This document shows, in pieces, positions 46,619 to 54,476 of a stretch of 64,000 bases of DNA; the first letter of the stretch is position 1, and each line of letters starts with the position of its first letter. The notes beneath the pieces were generated by a model that was not told the DNA's origin, ran no database searches, and saw nothing but the letters and a program-made list of their open reading frames with translations. Made by a program: the position numbers and the translations under genes. The stretch covers positions 207,017 through 271,016 of the forward strand of contig LM655187.1 in assembly GCA_000824825.2 (NCBI GenBank), read 5' to 3'. This stretch comes from Mesorhizobium sp. ORS 3324 (GTDB lineage Bacteria > Pseudomonadota > Alphaproteobacteria > Rhizobiales > Rhizobiaceae).

Positions 46619-47260
46619 TCACAGCTCCGGCCGCTCGAAGTCGCCGGTCTCCTTGTTCATCACCCACAGCTCGCCGGTCGCGATGTCGAACCAGGCGCCG
46701 TGGAGCGTGAGCTTGCCCTTGCCTTCGAGGATCGAGACGCAAGGGAAGGTCCTGAGATTGGCGATCGAATAGCGGATCGAGATGCGCTCCAGCGCGGTCT
46801 GGCGCTCCGTCGCGGTCATCAGCGTGCTGGCCGCCACCGCCTCCGCCGCCGGTGCGATCAGGCTCATCCATTTGCCGATGAAATCGCCGGGCGAGAGCGG
46901 CGCGGAATTGGTGTCGAGCGCGGCGCGGATGCCGCCGCAGCGGCCGTGACCCAGCACCACGATGTTCTTTACCTTCAGGCTCTGCACGGCGAATTCGAGC
47001 GCGGCCGAAGTCGAATGGTACTCGCCGTCCGGCTCATAGGGCGGCACCAGATTGCCGACATTGCGCAGCACGAAGAGCTCGCCCGGGCCGGCATCGAAGA
47101 TAGCTTCCGGCGCCGAGCGCGAATCGCAGCAGGCGACGATCATGGTTTCTGGCGCCTGGCCCTCGCGCGCCAGCGAGCGGTAGCGTCCGCTTTCGGCGGG
47201 ATAGCGGCCATTCATGAAGTTGCGATAGCCGGTCAGCAGATGTTCGGGGAGATGAGGCAT
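46619..47260 (-). CDS. beta-class carbonic anhydrase
   Basis: This zinc enzyme interconverts CO2 and bicarbonate, supplying bicarbonate to carboxylases in the cytoplasm. The 213-residue product contains the zinc ligands Cys44 (VACCDSRSAPE), His105 and Cys108 (LGHGRCGG), with the Asp46-Arg48 catalytic dyad. The C-terminal segment CVSILEGKGKLTLHGAWFDIATGELWVM is typical of the bacterial beta class. The start at 47260 is normal for the clade, but no clear ribosome site stands out. The gene for the NTF2-like protein follows three bases later. The DUF429 gene lies upstream on the same strand after 140 bases. Confidence 0.95.
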   Translation of the reverse strand: MPHLPEHLLTGYRNFMNGRYPAESGRYRSLAREGQAPETMIVACCDSRSAPEAIFDAGPGELFVLRNVGNLVPPYEPDGEYHSTSAALEFAVQSLKVKNIVVLGHGRCGGIRAALDTNSAPLSPGDFIGKWMSLIAPAAEAVAASTLMTATERQTALERISIRYSIANLRTFPCVSILEGKGKLTLHGAWFDIATGELWVMNKETGDFERPEL

Positions 47261-47400
47261 GGGCGGCGTCTGGACCCTTTCCGGGTTGGAGGCGGCGGCT
47301 CTTTGCAGTCGAGAAAGGCTCTAACGGCAAAAGCTATCCGCGGGCAATGCCGAATCGCGGATGGCTCCGTCGCAATCGCGATGAGCGAGGCAGAGGTCGA

Positions 47401-48153
47401 CTAAGCCCAGATGGCGACGGGAATGCCGAAACGGTCGGTCAGCGGCGGGTCGGGCGAAGGCCGCGCCTCGCCGCTGGCGATCCGTCCGGCGATCAGCATC
47501 ATGGCCGCCGCGTCGAGGAAATCATCGCTGGCGGCGCCCCTCGGCGGCCGCTCATCGAGAAAGCTCTTCTCGTAGCCGTGCCGGCAGAGCAGCGCCTTGC
47601 GCTCCTCCATGCCGGCCGGATTGACCGCGCCCTTGATCTTTTTCGGCAGCGTCATCGCCGCGCCGCCGTTCAGCCGGCAGAACGCCACTTCCGGATGCGA
47701 TTCGAAGATACGGCCGCGCAAATCCGGCCGCGCGATCAGATGTGCGTCGATCTCCCGGATTTTCGCAAAGATGCCGAACGCCTGGATGGAGACGCCGCGC
47801 GGCGGATCGGAGGTCGCCATCGCCACCTCGCTTGCCCGCCGGTGCGCGGCATACCAGGCCTCAGCCGTGGTGAAGTCGCTGGTGTCGGCATAGAGCGCCG
47901 CGCGCGAAGGAATGGCAAAGACACTGGACTGCCGCGCGCCGAGCAGCGGCCGCACCAGCGCTTCCGGTCCGCGGCCGCCCCGGCGCGAAAAGTCCGGCAG
48001 GCCGATCGGCATGTCGACGGCGATCGTGGTATCGGGCAGAGCGTCGAGCAGCGCCTGGAAGGTCGGGAACACCGACACCGATGACGCGGCGCCATCCATG
48101 CTGTGGACGGCGATCCAGCCGGCCTTGCAGCCGTCGACGCCCGCAAGCCTCAC
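47401..48153 (-). CDS. DUF429 domain-containing protein
   Basis: A 250-residue protein of DUF429, an RNase H-like fold family without assigned activity. The N-terminus LAGVDGCKAGWIAV is the family signature (an acidic residue at the first strand), followed by AVDMPIGLPDFSRRGGR with a second acidic position, and SDDFLDAAAMMLIAGRIASG near the end, where a third acid completes the nuclease-like set. A nuclease role is plausible from the fold. The start codon is GTG, whose bases overlap the stop of pdxY (GTGA), so it is translated with pyridoxal kinase. A longer frame upstream is the shadow of pdxY. Confidence 0.85.
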   Translation of the reverse strand: MRLAGVDGCKAGWIAVHSMDGAASSVSVFPTFQALLDALPDTTIAVDMPIGLPDFSRRGGRGPEALVRPLLGARQSSVFAIPSRAALYADTSDFTTAEAWYAAHRRASEVAMATSDPPRGVSIQAFGIFAKIREIDAHLIARPDLRGRIFESHPEVAFCRLNGGAAMTLPKKIKGAVNPAGMEERKALLCRHGYEKSFLDERPPRGAASDDFLDAAAMMLIAGRIASGEARPSPDPPLTDRFGIPVAIWA

Positions 48154-49034
48154 GCCCGCTTGTCCCGCCCGGGATGGAGAAGATGGCGCAGCTGCACCAT
48201 GGCCATCGGATGCGACAGGCTCTGCGCGTCGGTCTCGAGTTGCAGCTCGTCGCCGCCTCGCTTGGCGGTGCGGGCGAGGATCTCGTAAACGGCTGCCGTG
48301 GTCGACTGCAGTGCCTTCAGAGGCGGCTGGCCGGAAAGGATGCGGGCGAGGTAGACCGCGGCCGTCAGGTCGCCCAGACCGTTCGGTGGCCTCTCGATCA
48401 CGCGGTGCTCGGCCAGCAGCGCCTGGCTGCCGTCGAGCAGGAAATTGCCGGTGCCGCCGGCCATCATCGAGGGCGCCGAGGTGACCAGCATGGTGGAAGG
48501 GCCGGCATGGAGCGCTGCCGCCATCACGGACTTGATGTCCGGCAAAGGCGCGCCGGCCATCCATTCGAGCTCGTAGCGGTTCGGCGTGGCGATATCGGCG
48601 ATCGGCATCAGTTTGTCACGCAAGGCGGCGGCCGTGGATTCCGGCACATAGAGGCCGCCCGAATCGCCCATCACCGGATCGCAGACATAAAGGGCGCCCG
48701 GGGTCTTGGCCTTGACCGCGGCGACCAGCGAGGCGACGGCCTCGGCCTGGCCGGCCTCGCCGAGATAGCCCGAAAGCACCGCTCTCACTTCGCCCAGCCA
48801 CGGCGCGCGCTCGAGATCGGCCATCAGCGCCTTGAACTGGTCGAGCGGCGGCACGATGCGCGTGGCGCGGCTGTGGCCCGGATGCCAGGGCAGGATGACG
48901 GTCGGCACCGCCCATACCGGGAAGCCCAGCGTCTCCAGCGCAAACACCGCGGCGCGGTTGCCGACCGATCCTCGGGCGACATGGCTGGAGATGACGATGA
49001 CCGCGCGCGGCGCGTCGGCTTTTTCTGCATTCAT
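48150..49034 (-). CDS. pdxY: pyridoxal kinase
   Basis: PdxY phosphorylates pyridoxal in the vitamin B6 salvage pathway. The 294-residue product fits the ribokinase superfamily. It starts with AVIVISSHVARGSVGNRAAVFALETLGF, the pyridoxal kinase pattern (SxxxxGxVGNxA). It then shows VLSGYLGEAGQ, YVCDPVMGDSGGLYV, IATPNRYELEWMAG, and near the end the anion-hole region PNGLGDLTAAVYLA in which the family usually has GTGDL; here Asn-Gly-Leu replaces Gly-Thr-Gly. The catalytic Asp is kept. It overlaps the DUF429 gene by four bases and a small membrane protein gene follows in the opposite direction of transcription (49047-49298), 12 bases upstream. Confidence 0.9.
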   Translation of the reverse strand: MNAEKADAPRAVIVISSHVARGSVGNRAAVFALETLGFPVWAVPTVILPWHPGHSRATRIVPPLDQFKALMADLERAPWLGEVRAVLSGYLGEAGQAEAVASLVAAVKAKTPGALYVCDPVMGDSGGLYVPESTAAALRDKLMPIADIATPNRYELEWMAGAPLPDIKSVMAAALHAGPSTMLVTSAPSMMAGGTGNFLLDGSQALLAEHRVIERPPNGLGDLTAAVYLARILSGQPPLKALQSTTAAVYEILARTAKRGGDELQLETDAQSLSHPMAMVQLRHLLHPGRDKRA

Positions 49035-49046
49035 GGAGATCAGTCC

Positions 49047-49298
49047 CTAGCCACCCTGCGTGGCGACATACACCAGCCAGGCCAAGAGCCCAATGGCGAC
49101 GACGAGGCCAAGTGTTCTGCCAATGCGGGTGCCCCAATATTCGATCGGATCGGAGCGATCGGCATCCGCCGCGGCCACGTGGTCGCGCGCGCCCTTGGCG
49201 GCGCGAGCAATGAACGATGCGCCCGGCACCGTCTCGCGCGCCACGCGCTCGAGGATGCGGCGCGATTCCTTCTCGTCGTCGTCCCGGCGCTCGGCCAT
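49047..49298 (-). CDS. small single-span membrane protein
   Basis: An 83-residue protein that I do not recognise. It has a charged, probably coiled N-terminal half (ERRDDDEKESRRILERVARE), then a polar stretch and one hydrophobic segment TLGLVVAIGLLAWLVYVATQ at about residues 62-81, ending GG. The N-terminus is cytoplasmic by charge. AAAGGAAA lies upstream of the ATG on the minus strand. It precedes pdxY by 12 bases and is likely the first gene of a unit with pdxY and the DUF429 gene. It is divergent from lemA. Confidence 0.75.
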   Translation of the reverse strand: MAERRDDDEKESRRILERVARETVPGASFIARAAKGARDHVAAADADRSDPIEYWGTRIGRTLGLVVAIGLLAWLVYVATQGG

Positions 49299-49451
49299 GG
49301 CAAATTTCCTTTCCCGCCCGGACCTTAGCCTGTTCGCGCGACCATTCACAGGGCTCACGGCCGAACCAAGGCGCGCCATGACCCAAGTCATTTCCTTGCG
49401 CCCGGATTGTGGTAATGCTTCGCACGCAACTTCTGTCGAGGGGACCAAATC

Positions 49452-50078
49452 ATGTTCGCCGAGCGCCTTTCCTTTCGCAACCTGCCCGCCTTGCTGATGA
49501 TGGCTTTCGTGCTGCTGCTGCTTGCCGGCTGCGGCTACAACACCATCCCGACGGCGGAGGAGAACGCCAAGGCGGCCTGGAGCGAGGTGTTGAACCAGTA
49601 CCAGCGCCGCGCCGACCTGATCCCGAACCTGGTCGAGACGGTCAAGGGCTATGCCTCGCACGAGAAGGATACGCTCGAGGCGGTCGTCCAGGCGCGCGCC
49701 AAGGCAACGCAGATCACAGTCACGCCCGACACGCTGAAGGATCCGGAAACCTTCAAGAAATTCCAGGATGCCCAGGCCGGGCTGACGGGCGCGCTGTCGC
49801 GGCTGATCGCGGTGTCGGAGAACTATCCCGATCTCAAGGCCAACCAGAATTTCCTGGCGCTGCAGGCGCAGCTCGAGGGCACCGAGAACCGCATCGCCGT
49901 CGCCCGCCGTGACTACATCCAGGCGGTCAGGGACTACAATCTGACGCTTAAAACCTTCCCGTCGGTGCTGTGGGCGACCTTCTGGTTCCGCGGCAACGAG
50001 CCGTTCGCGAACTTCACCGTCGAGGAAGACAAGCTGCAGGTGCCGAAGGTGGATTTCGGCACGAAGCAGGGCGGGTGA
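49452..50078 (+). CDS. lemA: LemA family lipoprotein
   Basis: LemA proteins are long helical membrane-anchored proteins of unclear function. The 208-residue product has a lipoprotein signal with lipobox LLAGC (Cys27), then the family pattern GYNTIPTAEENAKAAWSEV and NQYQRRADLIPNLVETVKGYA, ending with LWATFWFRGNEPFANF. In many bacteria it pairs with TPM-domain proteins as here. ATG preceded by GAGGGGACC. A hairpin-ended repeat has been inserted between it and the next gene of the module, so the coupling to the TPM genes is altered relative to the usual few-base spacing. Confidence 0.94.
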   Translation: MFAERLSFRNLPALLMMAFVLLLLAGCGYNTIPTAEENAKAAWSEVLNQYQRRADLIPNLVETVKGYASHEKDTLEAVVQARAKATQITVTPDTLKDPETFKKFQDAQAGLTGALSRLIAVSENYPDLKANQNFLALQAQLEGTENRIAVARRDYIQAVRDYNLTLKTFPSVLWATFWFRGNEPFANFTVEEDKLQVPKVDFGTKQGG

Positions 50079-50138
50079 GAGCCTCGACTGTCGTCGGAAT
50101 ACAATTCTGCGAAAAGACGGACCGCTGGCGTGTTGATA

Positions 50139-50292
50139 CCCCCCTCTGTCCTGCCGGACATCTCCCCCTCAAGGGGGGAGATTGGCTGTGCCTTCGATGG
50201 CGCTCCTCTTGCAGCGATGGAGATTGGCGAAGGCCAAGATGACGTCCAATCTTCCCCCAAGAGGGGGAGATGTCCGGCAGGACAGAGGGGGG
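50139..50292. repeat. hairpin-ended intergenic element, GGGGGAGAT subtype (copy 6)
   Basis: Arms of about 32 bases: CCCCCCTCTGTCCTGCCGGA followed by CATCTCCCCCTC, and the complementary right arm ending GGACAGAGGGGGG. It contains ATTGGCGAAGG, part of the core seen elsewhere. Located inside the lemA-TPM operon; the right arm is in frame with the following TPM gene. Confidence 0.85.
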
Positions 50293-51104
50293 CGCGAAGG
50301 AACGCCTACCTCAACTTTCTTGGCTTTCTTCTCTGCCTTCTCCTTCCCCTCGCCGCCCTCGCCGCCGATCTCCCGGCCCTCACCGGCCGCGTGGTCGACA
50401 ATGCCGGCATCATCGATGCCGGGACGAAGGCGGCGCTGACCCAGAAACTCGCCGACTTCGAGAAGAAGGGCTCCGACCAGATCGTCGTCGCCACCGTCCC
50501 CAGCCTCGGCGGCGAGGAGATCGAGCCTTACGCCAACCGGCTTTTCCGCTTCTGGAAGCTCGGCCAGGCCAAGGAGAACAACGGCGTCCTGCTGCTGGTC
50601 GCGCCGAACGACCGCAGGATGCGCATCGAGGTCGGCTATGGGCTGGAAGGCACGCTGACCGATCTGCACACCAAGCTGATCATCGAGAACGACATGGTGC
50701 CGGCCTTCCGCGCCGGCGACTTCTCCGGCGGCATCACGAAGGCCGTCGACGACATGATCATGGTGCTGGAGGGCAATCCGGAGGAGCTGGAAGCGCGCGG
50801 CAAGCGCAACGAGCAGGCGCCGTTCAACTCCGACAACCTGTTCTTCGCCGTTTTCATCTCCATCTGGGTGCTGATCTTCTTCGGCAGCATGGCGCTGACG
50901 ATCCTGCCGCCGATCTTCGGCCGCAAGATCGGGCCCGGCCGCTATCGCTGGCTCGGCATGACGTTCGAGCCTGGCCGCCGGTCCTCCGGCGGTGGCGGCG
51001 GTTGGTCGTCGGGCGGCGGCGGCTGGTCCTCCGGAGGGGGCGGCGGCGGGTTTTCCGGCGGTGGCGGATCGTCGGGCGGCGGCGGCTCTTCGGGAAGCTG
51101 GTGA
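50217..51104 (+). CDS. TPM domain (YgcG-like) membrane protein; 5' end altered by a repeat element
   Basis: A TPM/YgcG-type protein that in relatives is secreted or anchored with a cytoplasmic tail. The usual start is a signal peptide, here FLGFLLCLLLPLAALAA, followed by the TPM domain LPALTGRVVDNAGIIDAGTK through YGLEGTLTDLHTK and DDMIMVLEG. A transmembrane helix is near NLFFAVFISIWVLIFFGSMA, and the tail is nearly all Gly/Ser with Trp (WSSGGGG repeats), as is common in this family. No ATG precedes the signal peptide closely: possible starts are ATG 50217, or GTG 50130 upstream, both inside or before the repeat copy at 50139-50292. The native start was probably disrupted by that insertion. 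Without a ribosome site the start is unclear. Confidence 0.75.
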   Translation: MEIGEGQDDVQSSPKRGRCPAGQRGARRNAYLNFLGFLLCLLLPLAALAADLPALTGRVVDNAGIIDAGTKAALTQKLADFEKKGSDQIVVATVPSLGGEEIEPYANRLFRFWKLGQAKENNGVLLLVAPNDRRMRIEVGYGLEGTLTDLHTKLIIENDMVPAFRAGDFSGGITKAVDDMIMVLEGNPEELEARGKRNEQAPFNSDNLFFAVFISIWVLIFFGSMALTILPPIFGRKIGPGRYRWLGMTFEPGRRSSGGGGGWSSGGGGWSSGGGGGGFSGGGGSSGGGGSSGSW

Positions 51105-51110
51105 GGGATC

Positions 51111-51749
51111 ATGGCTACGCGACCGATCAGCCCTGAGGACCATGACCGCATCGCCGACGCGATCCGCGCCGCCGAGGCCAAGACCGACGGCGAAATCTAT
51201 TGCGTCGTGGCGCAATCCAGTGACGGCTACTTCTTCCCGGCCGCTTTCCTGGCGACTCTCGGCATGCTCGTCGCCAGCCTGGCCGTCGCCTACGGGCTGG
51301 AGGCGTGGTGGCTGACCATATGGCTGCCGCATTTCGTCCTGGCCGAGCTGCTGGCGCTGGCATCTGTGCTTGCCCTGCTGCGGCTGTGGCCGGGCCTGCG
51401 CATCCATTTTGTACCAAGACGGCTGCGCTATCAGGCGGCGCATGCCAATGCGCTGAGGCAGTTTCTCGCCCGCAACGTCCATCGCACCCAGGCCCGCACC
51501 GGCGTGCTTGTCTTCGTCTCCATCGCCGAGCGCTATGCCGAGGTTGTTGCCGACAGCGGCATAGACGCCAAGGTCGGCCAGCATGTCTGGGATGGCGTGG
51601 TGCAGGACCTCACCCGGCACGCCGGCGACGATCGCCTCGCCGACGGCTTCGTCAAGGCGATCGAATCAGTCGGCGCGGTGCTCGCCGAACACTTCCCCGT
51701 TACCGCCGGCGACACCAACGAGCTGGACGACCACCTCGTCGAAATCTGA
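51111..51749 (+). CDS. TPM domain-containing membrane protein
   Basis: A 212-residue protein with the TPM pattern split by a membrane hairpin: residues 1-40 (DHDRIADAIRAAEAKTDGEIYCVVAQ), two hydrophobic helices at about 43-66 and 72-92 (PHFVLAELLALASVLALLRL), then RRLRYQAAHANALRQFLARNVHRTQARTGVLVFVSIAERYAEVVAD, the conserved C-terminal TPM half. This is the usual second TPM gene behind LemA-TPM. Start six bases after the preceding stop with GTGAGGGATC as ribosome site. The three genes lemA-TPM-TPM probably serve one envelope process, unknown. Confidence 0.85.
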   Translation: MATRPISPEDHDRIADAIRAAEAKTDGEIYCVVAQSSDGYFFPAAFLATLGMLVASLAVAYGLEAWWLTIWLPHFVLAELLALASVLALLRLWPGLRIHFVPRRLRYQAAHANALRQFLARNVHRTQARTGVLVFVSIAERYAEVVADSGIDAKVGQHVWDGVVQDLTRHAGDDRLADGFVKAIESVGAVLAEHFPVTAGDTNELDDHLVEI

Positions 51750-51896
51750 CGGAGCCCAGCTGCAAACCGCTCTGCCGGGCTGGTCCGGGACGGCTTTCTT
51801 CGCTTCGGATGCCCGTAAGCTCGGCTGTGCGAAAGCCCGGCCGCGACAGAGCGGACTCTTTGCAATCGAACGAAGCGGGTCTATGGTTAACAAATC

Positions 51897-52403
51897 ATGA
51901 ACACGCTGACGATCGACATCCGCAAAGCCGAGCCTCGCGACGCAAACGCCATCGCGGAGGTGCATCAGGAGGCATGGCGCGGCGCCTATTCCGGCATCAT
52001 CCCGCATCGCACGTTGACCGCCATGATCAATCGCCGCGGCCCCGACTGGTGGGCGAACGCGATTCGCAAGGCGGCCACCGTGCTGGTGGTCGAGATCGGC
52101 GGCACGATCGCCGGCTATGCCACGATCGGCAAGAACCGTGCCCGCGAGCTCAGGCAGCAGGGCGAGATCTACGAGCTTTACCTGCGCCCGGAATATCAGG
52201 GCATCGGGCTCGGCAGCAGGCTGTTCAAGGCGGCGCGGACGCGCCTTGCCGACCATGGGCTCAGAGGCCTGGTGGTGTGGGCGCTCGAGGACAACTACAA
52301 CGCGCTCGCCTTCTATGCCGGCAATGGCGGCCGCGATGTCGCCGAGGGCGTCGAGGTCTTCGAGCAGAAGGCGCTGAAGAAGGTGGCCTTCGTCTGGGAA
52401 TGA
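51897..52403 (+). CDS. GNAT family N-acetyltransferase
   Basis: A 168-residue acetyl-CoA-dependent transferase. The GNAT fold shows DIRKAEPRDANAIAEVHQEAW at the start, then motif A IYELYLRPEYQGIGLGSRLF at about residues 89-108, where Q/RxxGxG/A binds the cofactor pyrophosphate, then VVWALEDNYNALAFYAGNGG. The acceptor may be a small amine or a protein N-terminus and cannot be told. Stands alone, 147 bases after the TPM unit, and is followed by a palindromic repeat that separates it from ppa. Confidence 0.9.
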   Translation: MNTLTIDIRKAEPRDANAIAEVHQEAWRGAYSGIIPHRTLTAMINRRGPDWWANAIRKAATVLVVEIGGTIAGYATIGKNRARELRQQGEIYELYLRPEYQGIGLGSRLFKAARTRLADHGLRGLVVWALEDNYNALAFYAGNGGRDVAEGVEVFEQKALKKVAFVWE

Positions 52404-52414
52404 CGGCCGCCGCC

Positions 52415-52503
52415 TAAAGCGCATCGCGGCGACGCACTTTAAGTCTTGTTTGATGCATGTCGTTGTCCCAAAACCGCTGCGCACTTTTGGGCGACATGCA
52501 TCA
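52415..52503. repeat. bipartite palindromic repeat, AAAAGTG/GGTTTT superfamily (copy 5)
   Basis: The small palindrome TAAAGCGC...GCACTTTA (52415-52441) comes first and the main palindrome (52451-52503) second, the reverse order of the copy at 7466. The main part has arms TGATGCATGTCG and CGACATGCATCA around CCCAAAACCGCTGCGCACTTTTGGG, that is the core on the other strand. Confidence 0.85.
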
Positions 52504-52617
52504 GGTTACAATCCATCACAAACTGTGCGCTTCCATCAGCGTTCAGCACCATTCGCCGCATTGCACCATGACGCGTGTCCCGCTATCGGTCTCGCAAGAT
52601 TGAGAGGGATTTGAGCC

Positions 52618-53151
52618 ATGCGTATCGAAGCCGTGCCCACCGGAAAGAACCCGCCCGACGATATCAACGTCATCATTGAGGTGCCGATCGGCGGCGAGCC
52701 GATCAAATACGAGATGGACAAGGAGGCCGGCACCTTGTTCGTCGACCGCTTCCTCCACACCTCGATGCGCTATCCCGGCAATTACGGCTTCGTGCCGCAC
52801 ACTTTGTCGGGCGACGGCGACCCGATCGATGTCCTGGTCTGCAACACGCGCGCGCTGGTGCCGGGCTGTGTCATCAATGTGCGGCCAATCGGCGTCTTGA
52901 TCATGGAAGACAATGCCGGCCAGGACGAGAAGGTGATCGCGGTGCCATCGCCGAAGCTGACGCTGCGCTACGAGAACGTCACCGAATACACCCACCTGCC
53001 CGAGATCACGCGCCAGCAGGTGCAGCATTTCTTCGAGCACTACAAGGATCTCGAGCCCGGCAAATGGGTCAAGATCGAGGGCTGGCACGACTCCAAATAC
53101 GCCAAGAAGATGATCGTCGACGCGATCGCGCGGGCGAAGGCGGTGAAGTAG
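52618..53151 (+). CDS. ppa: inorganic pyrophosphatase
   Basis: The soluble type I enzyme hydrolyses pyrophosphate and drives biosynthesis forward. The 177-residue product has the metal-binding aspartates D66, D68 and D71 in [11 protein letters not shown] and the substrate lysines around [19 protein letters not shown]. It begins [20 protein letters not shown], a standard alphaproteobacterial start. GAGAGGGATTTGAGCC lies upstream. It is transcribed alone between two palindromic repeat copies. Confidence 0.97.
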   Translation: MRIEAVPTGKNPPDDINVIIEVPIGGEPIKYEMDKEAGTLFVDRFLHTSMRYPGNYGFVPHTLSGDGDPIDVLVCNTRALVPGCVINVRPIGVLIMEDNAGQDEKVIAVPSPKLTLRYENVTEYTHLPEITRQQVQHFFEHYKDLEPGKWVKIEGWHDSKYAKKMIVDAIARAKAVK

Positions 53152-53164
53152 GCTATTTTGTTTT

Positions 53165-53213
53165 GAGCTTGATCTTGCCCAAAAACCGGTTCCCACTTTT
53201 TGGAATCAAGCTC
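53165..53213. repeat. palindromic repeat, AAAAGTG/GGTTTT superfamily (copy 6)
   Basis: Arms GAGCTTGATC and GAATCAAGCTC around CCAAAAACCGGTTCCCACTTTTTGG. It is the mirror orientation of the copy at 15621. The right arm reaches the stop codon of the convergent secreted-protein gene; it may terminate ppa from the other side. Confidence 0.8.
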
Positions 53214-53812
53214 TAATTATCCACCCGGCCGAAGTCGGGGACGTTGCCGATCACCTCGCGCTTGTCCTTGCCGCAGGCGAAACTCTTCGCCTTTTCGTCG
53301 GCGAGCTTGCGCGCCAGGTCGTTGGCCTGGGGGTTGCCGGTGGCGAGCACCAGGCCGATGGTGCAGCCTTCATGTTCCTCCGGCTGCGCGACTTTGGCGA
53401 CGACCAGCACTTCGGTCGGCTTGTTCTCGTTCTCGGGATTGCTGATCTCGCGACGGTGGATCACGGCGAAGGGCACGGCCTTGTCGCCATCGGTCTCGAT
53501 CCGCCATTCGACCTTCGGACCCGCGGTGTTGAGCCCGGAAAAACTCTCCCAGACAGCGGTCATGTCGTCGGAGGGAAAGCCGTAGTAGACGGATTCGCGG
53601 GCATCGTCGTAGCCGATCAGCACCGGGTAGCCGCGATAGCCGGAGCAGGCGAGGCTCGCCCAGTCGCCGTCGCCTTCTTCCGACTGCGCATAGGTCACGC
53701 AGTCCTTCTTCCAGTCGAGGTCGGTATAGGCGCTGGAGATGTCGCCGGCATGCGCCGCCTGGCAGAGACCGGCGAGGGCAAGCGGGATCAGAAGAGCGCG
53801 CATCGCTGACAA
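53213..53812 (-). CDS. secreted protein of unknown function
   Basis: A 199-residue protein with a signal peptide (MRALLIPLALAGLCQAAHAG, from the second methionine) and a mature domain containing AYTDLDWKKDCVTYAQSEEG, ACSGYRGYPVLIGYDDARES and EEHEGCTIGLVLATGNPQAN. Four cysteines at about residues 38, 56, 159 and 188 could form disulfides. It does not match a family that I can name. Predicted periplasmic. It is convergent with ppa, followed by a palindromic repeat, and the TetR gene starts transcription upstream (divergent side is 34 bases away). Confidence 0.7.
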   Translation of the reverse strand: MSAMRALLIPLALAGLCQAAHAGDISSAYTDLDWKKDCVTYAQSEEGDGDWASLACSGYRGYPVLIGYDDARESVYYGFPSDDMTAVWESFSGLNTAGPKVEWRIETDGDKAVPFAVIHRREISNPENENKPTEVLVVAKVAQPEEHEGCTIGLVLATGNPQANDLARKLADEKAKSFACGKDKREVIGNVPDFGRVDN

Positions 53813-53846
53813 CTCCGTTCGAGTTGCCGGAGCGTAGCGTCAATCC

Positions 53847-54434
53847 TTATTTCTTCAAGCTGGCCTCGATCAACAGGTCGGCATTCCGCGCCACCGACGC
53901 CGCCGGGCCGCCGAGGCCGAAGAGCTGGCCGCTGATATAGGCGCCCTCGATGAGGAGCAGCAGGCCGTCGCCGAGCGTGTCCGGGTCGGCCGCGCCCATC
54001 GCCGCCGCCATGGCGCGCAGGCGCCGGCGCAGCTCCACTTTGTTGTTCTCGCTCACCACCCGCGCGGGATGGCCGTGCTCGGGATATTCGACGGCCGCAT
54101 TGGTCATGCCGCAGCCGCGATAGTCCGGCCGCTGCGTGCGCTTGCCGACGCGGGTCAGGAAGGCAAGGATCTGCGCGCGCGGATCGCCCGGATGCGCATC
54201 GACGGCCTCGTCGAAGCGCTCCCAGAATTCGAGATCGTATTGACGCAGATAGGAAGCCGCGAGCTCGTCCTTCGACGGGAAGCTGCGATAGAGGCTGGGC
54301 TTGGTGACGCCGGCGCGCTTGACGATCTCGTCGACGCCGATCGCTCGGATGCCTTCGCGGTAAAACAGGTCGCGCGCCACGCCGAGGATCTTGTCGGCGG
54401 CCTTCGGTGCCGGCGCGGAGGGCGCCTTGTTCAT
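53847..54434 (-). CDS. TetR/AcrR family transcriptional regulator
   Basis: A 195-residue repressor. Residues 15-63 hold the helix-turn-helix: ILGVARDLFYREGIRAIGVD and IVKRAGVTKPSLYRSFPSKD. The remaining residues form the all-helical ligand-binding domain, with RRPDYRGCGMTNAAVEYPEHG typical of the YcdC/AcrR-like group. The start is at 54434, since the upstream 10 codons are AT-richer and may be leader; 54464 is the alternative. It is divergent from an MFS transporter and the shared region holds two exact operator copies, so it should repress both itself and the transporter until a drug or metabolite binds. Confidence 0.9.
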   Translation of the reverse strand: MNKAPSAPAPKAADKILGVARDLFYREGIRAIGVDEIVKRAGVTKPSLYRSFPSKDELAASYLRQYDLEFWERFDEAVDAHPGDPRAQILAFLTRVGKRTQRPDYRGCGMTNAAVEYPEHGHPARVVSENNKVELRRRLRAMAAAMGAADPDTLGDGLLLLIEGAYISGQLFGLGGPAASVARNADLLIEASLKK

Positions 54435-54476
54435 CGACGCTTCAATTTTATTGTCCGGTGGCATCCAACAACTCGC

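Noticed and set aside
50990..51104. Gly/Ser/Trp-rich tail of the TPM protein as a sequencing or assembly artefact
   Set aside because: Such tails are common in TPM/YgcG proteins and the frame closes normally with a stop codon before the next ribosome site.
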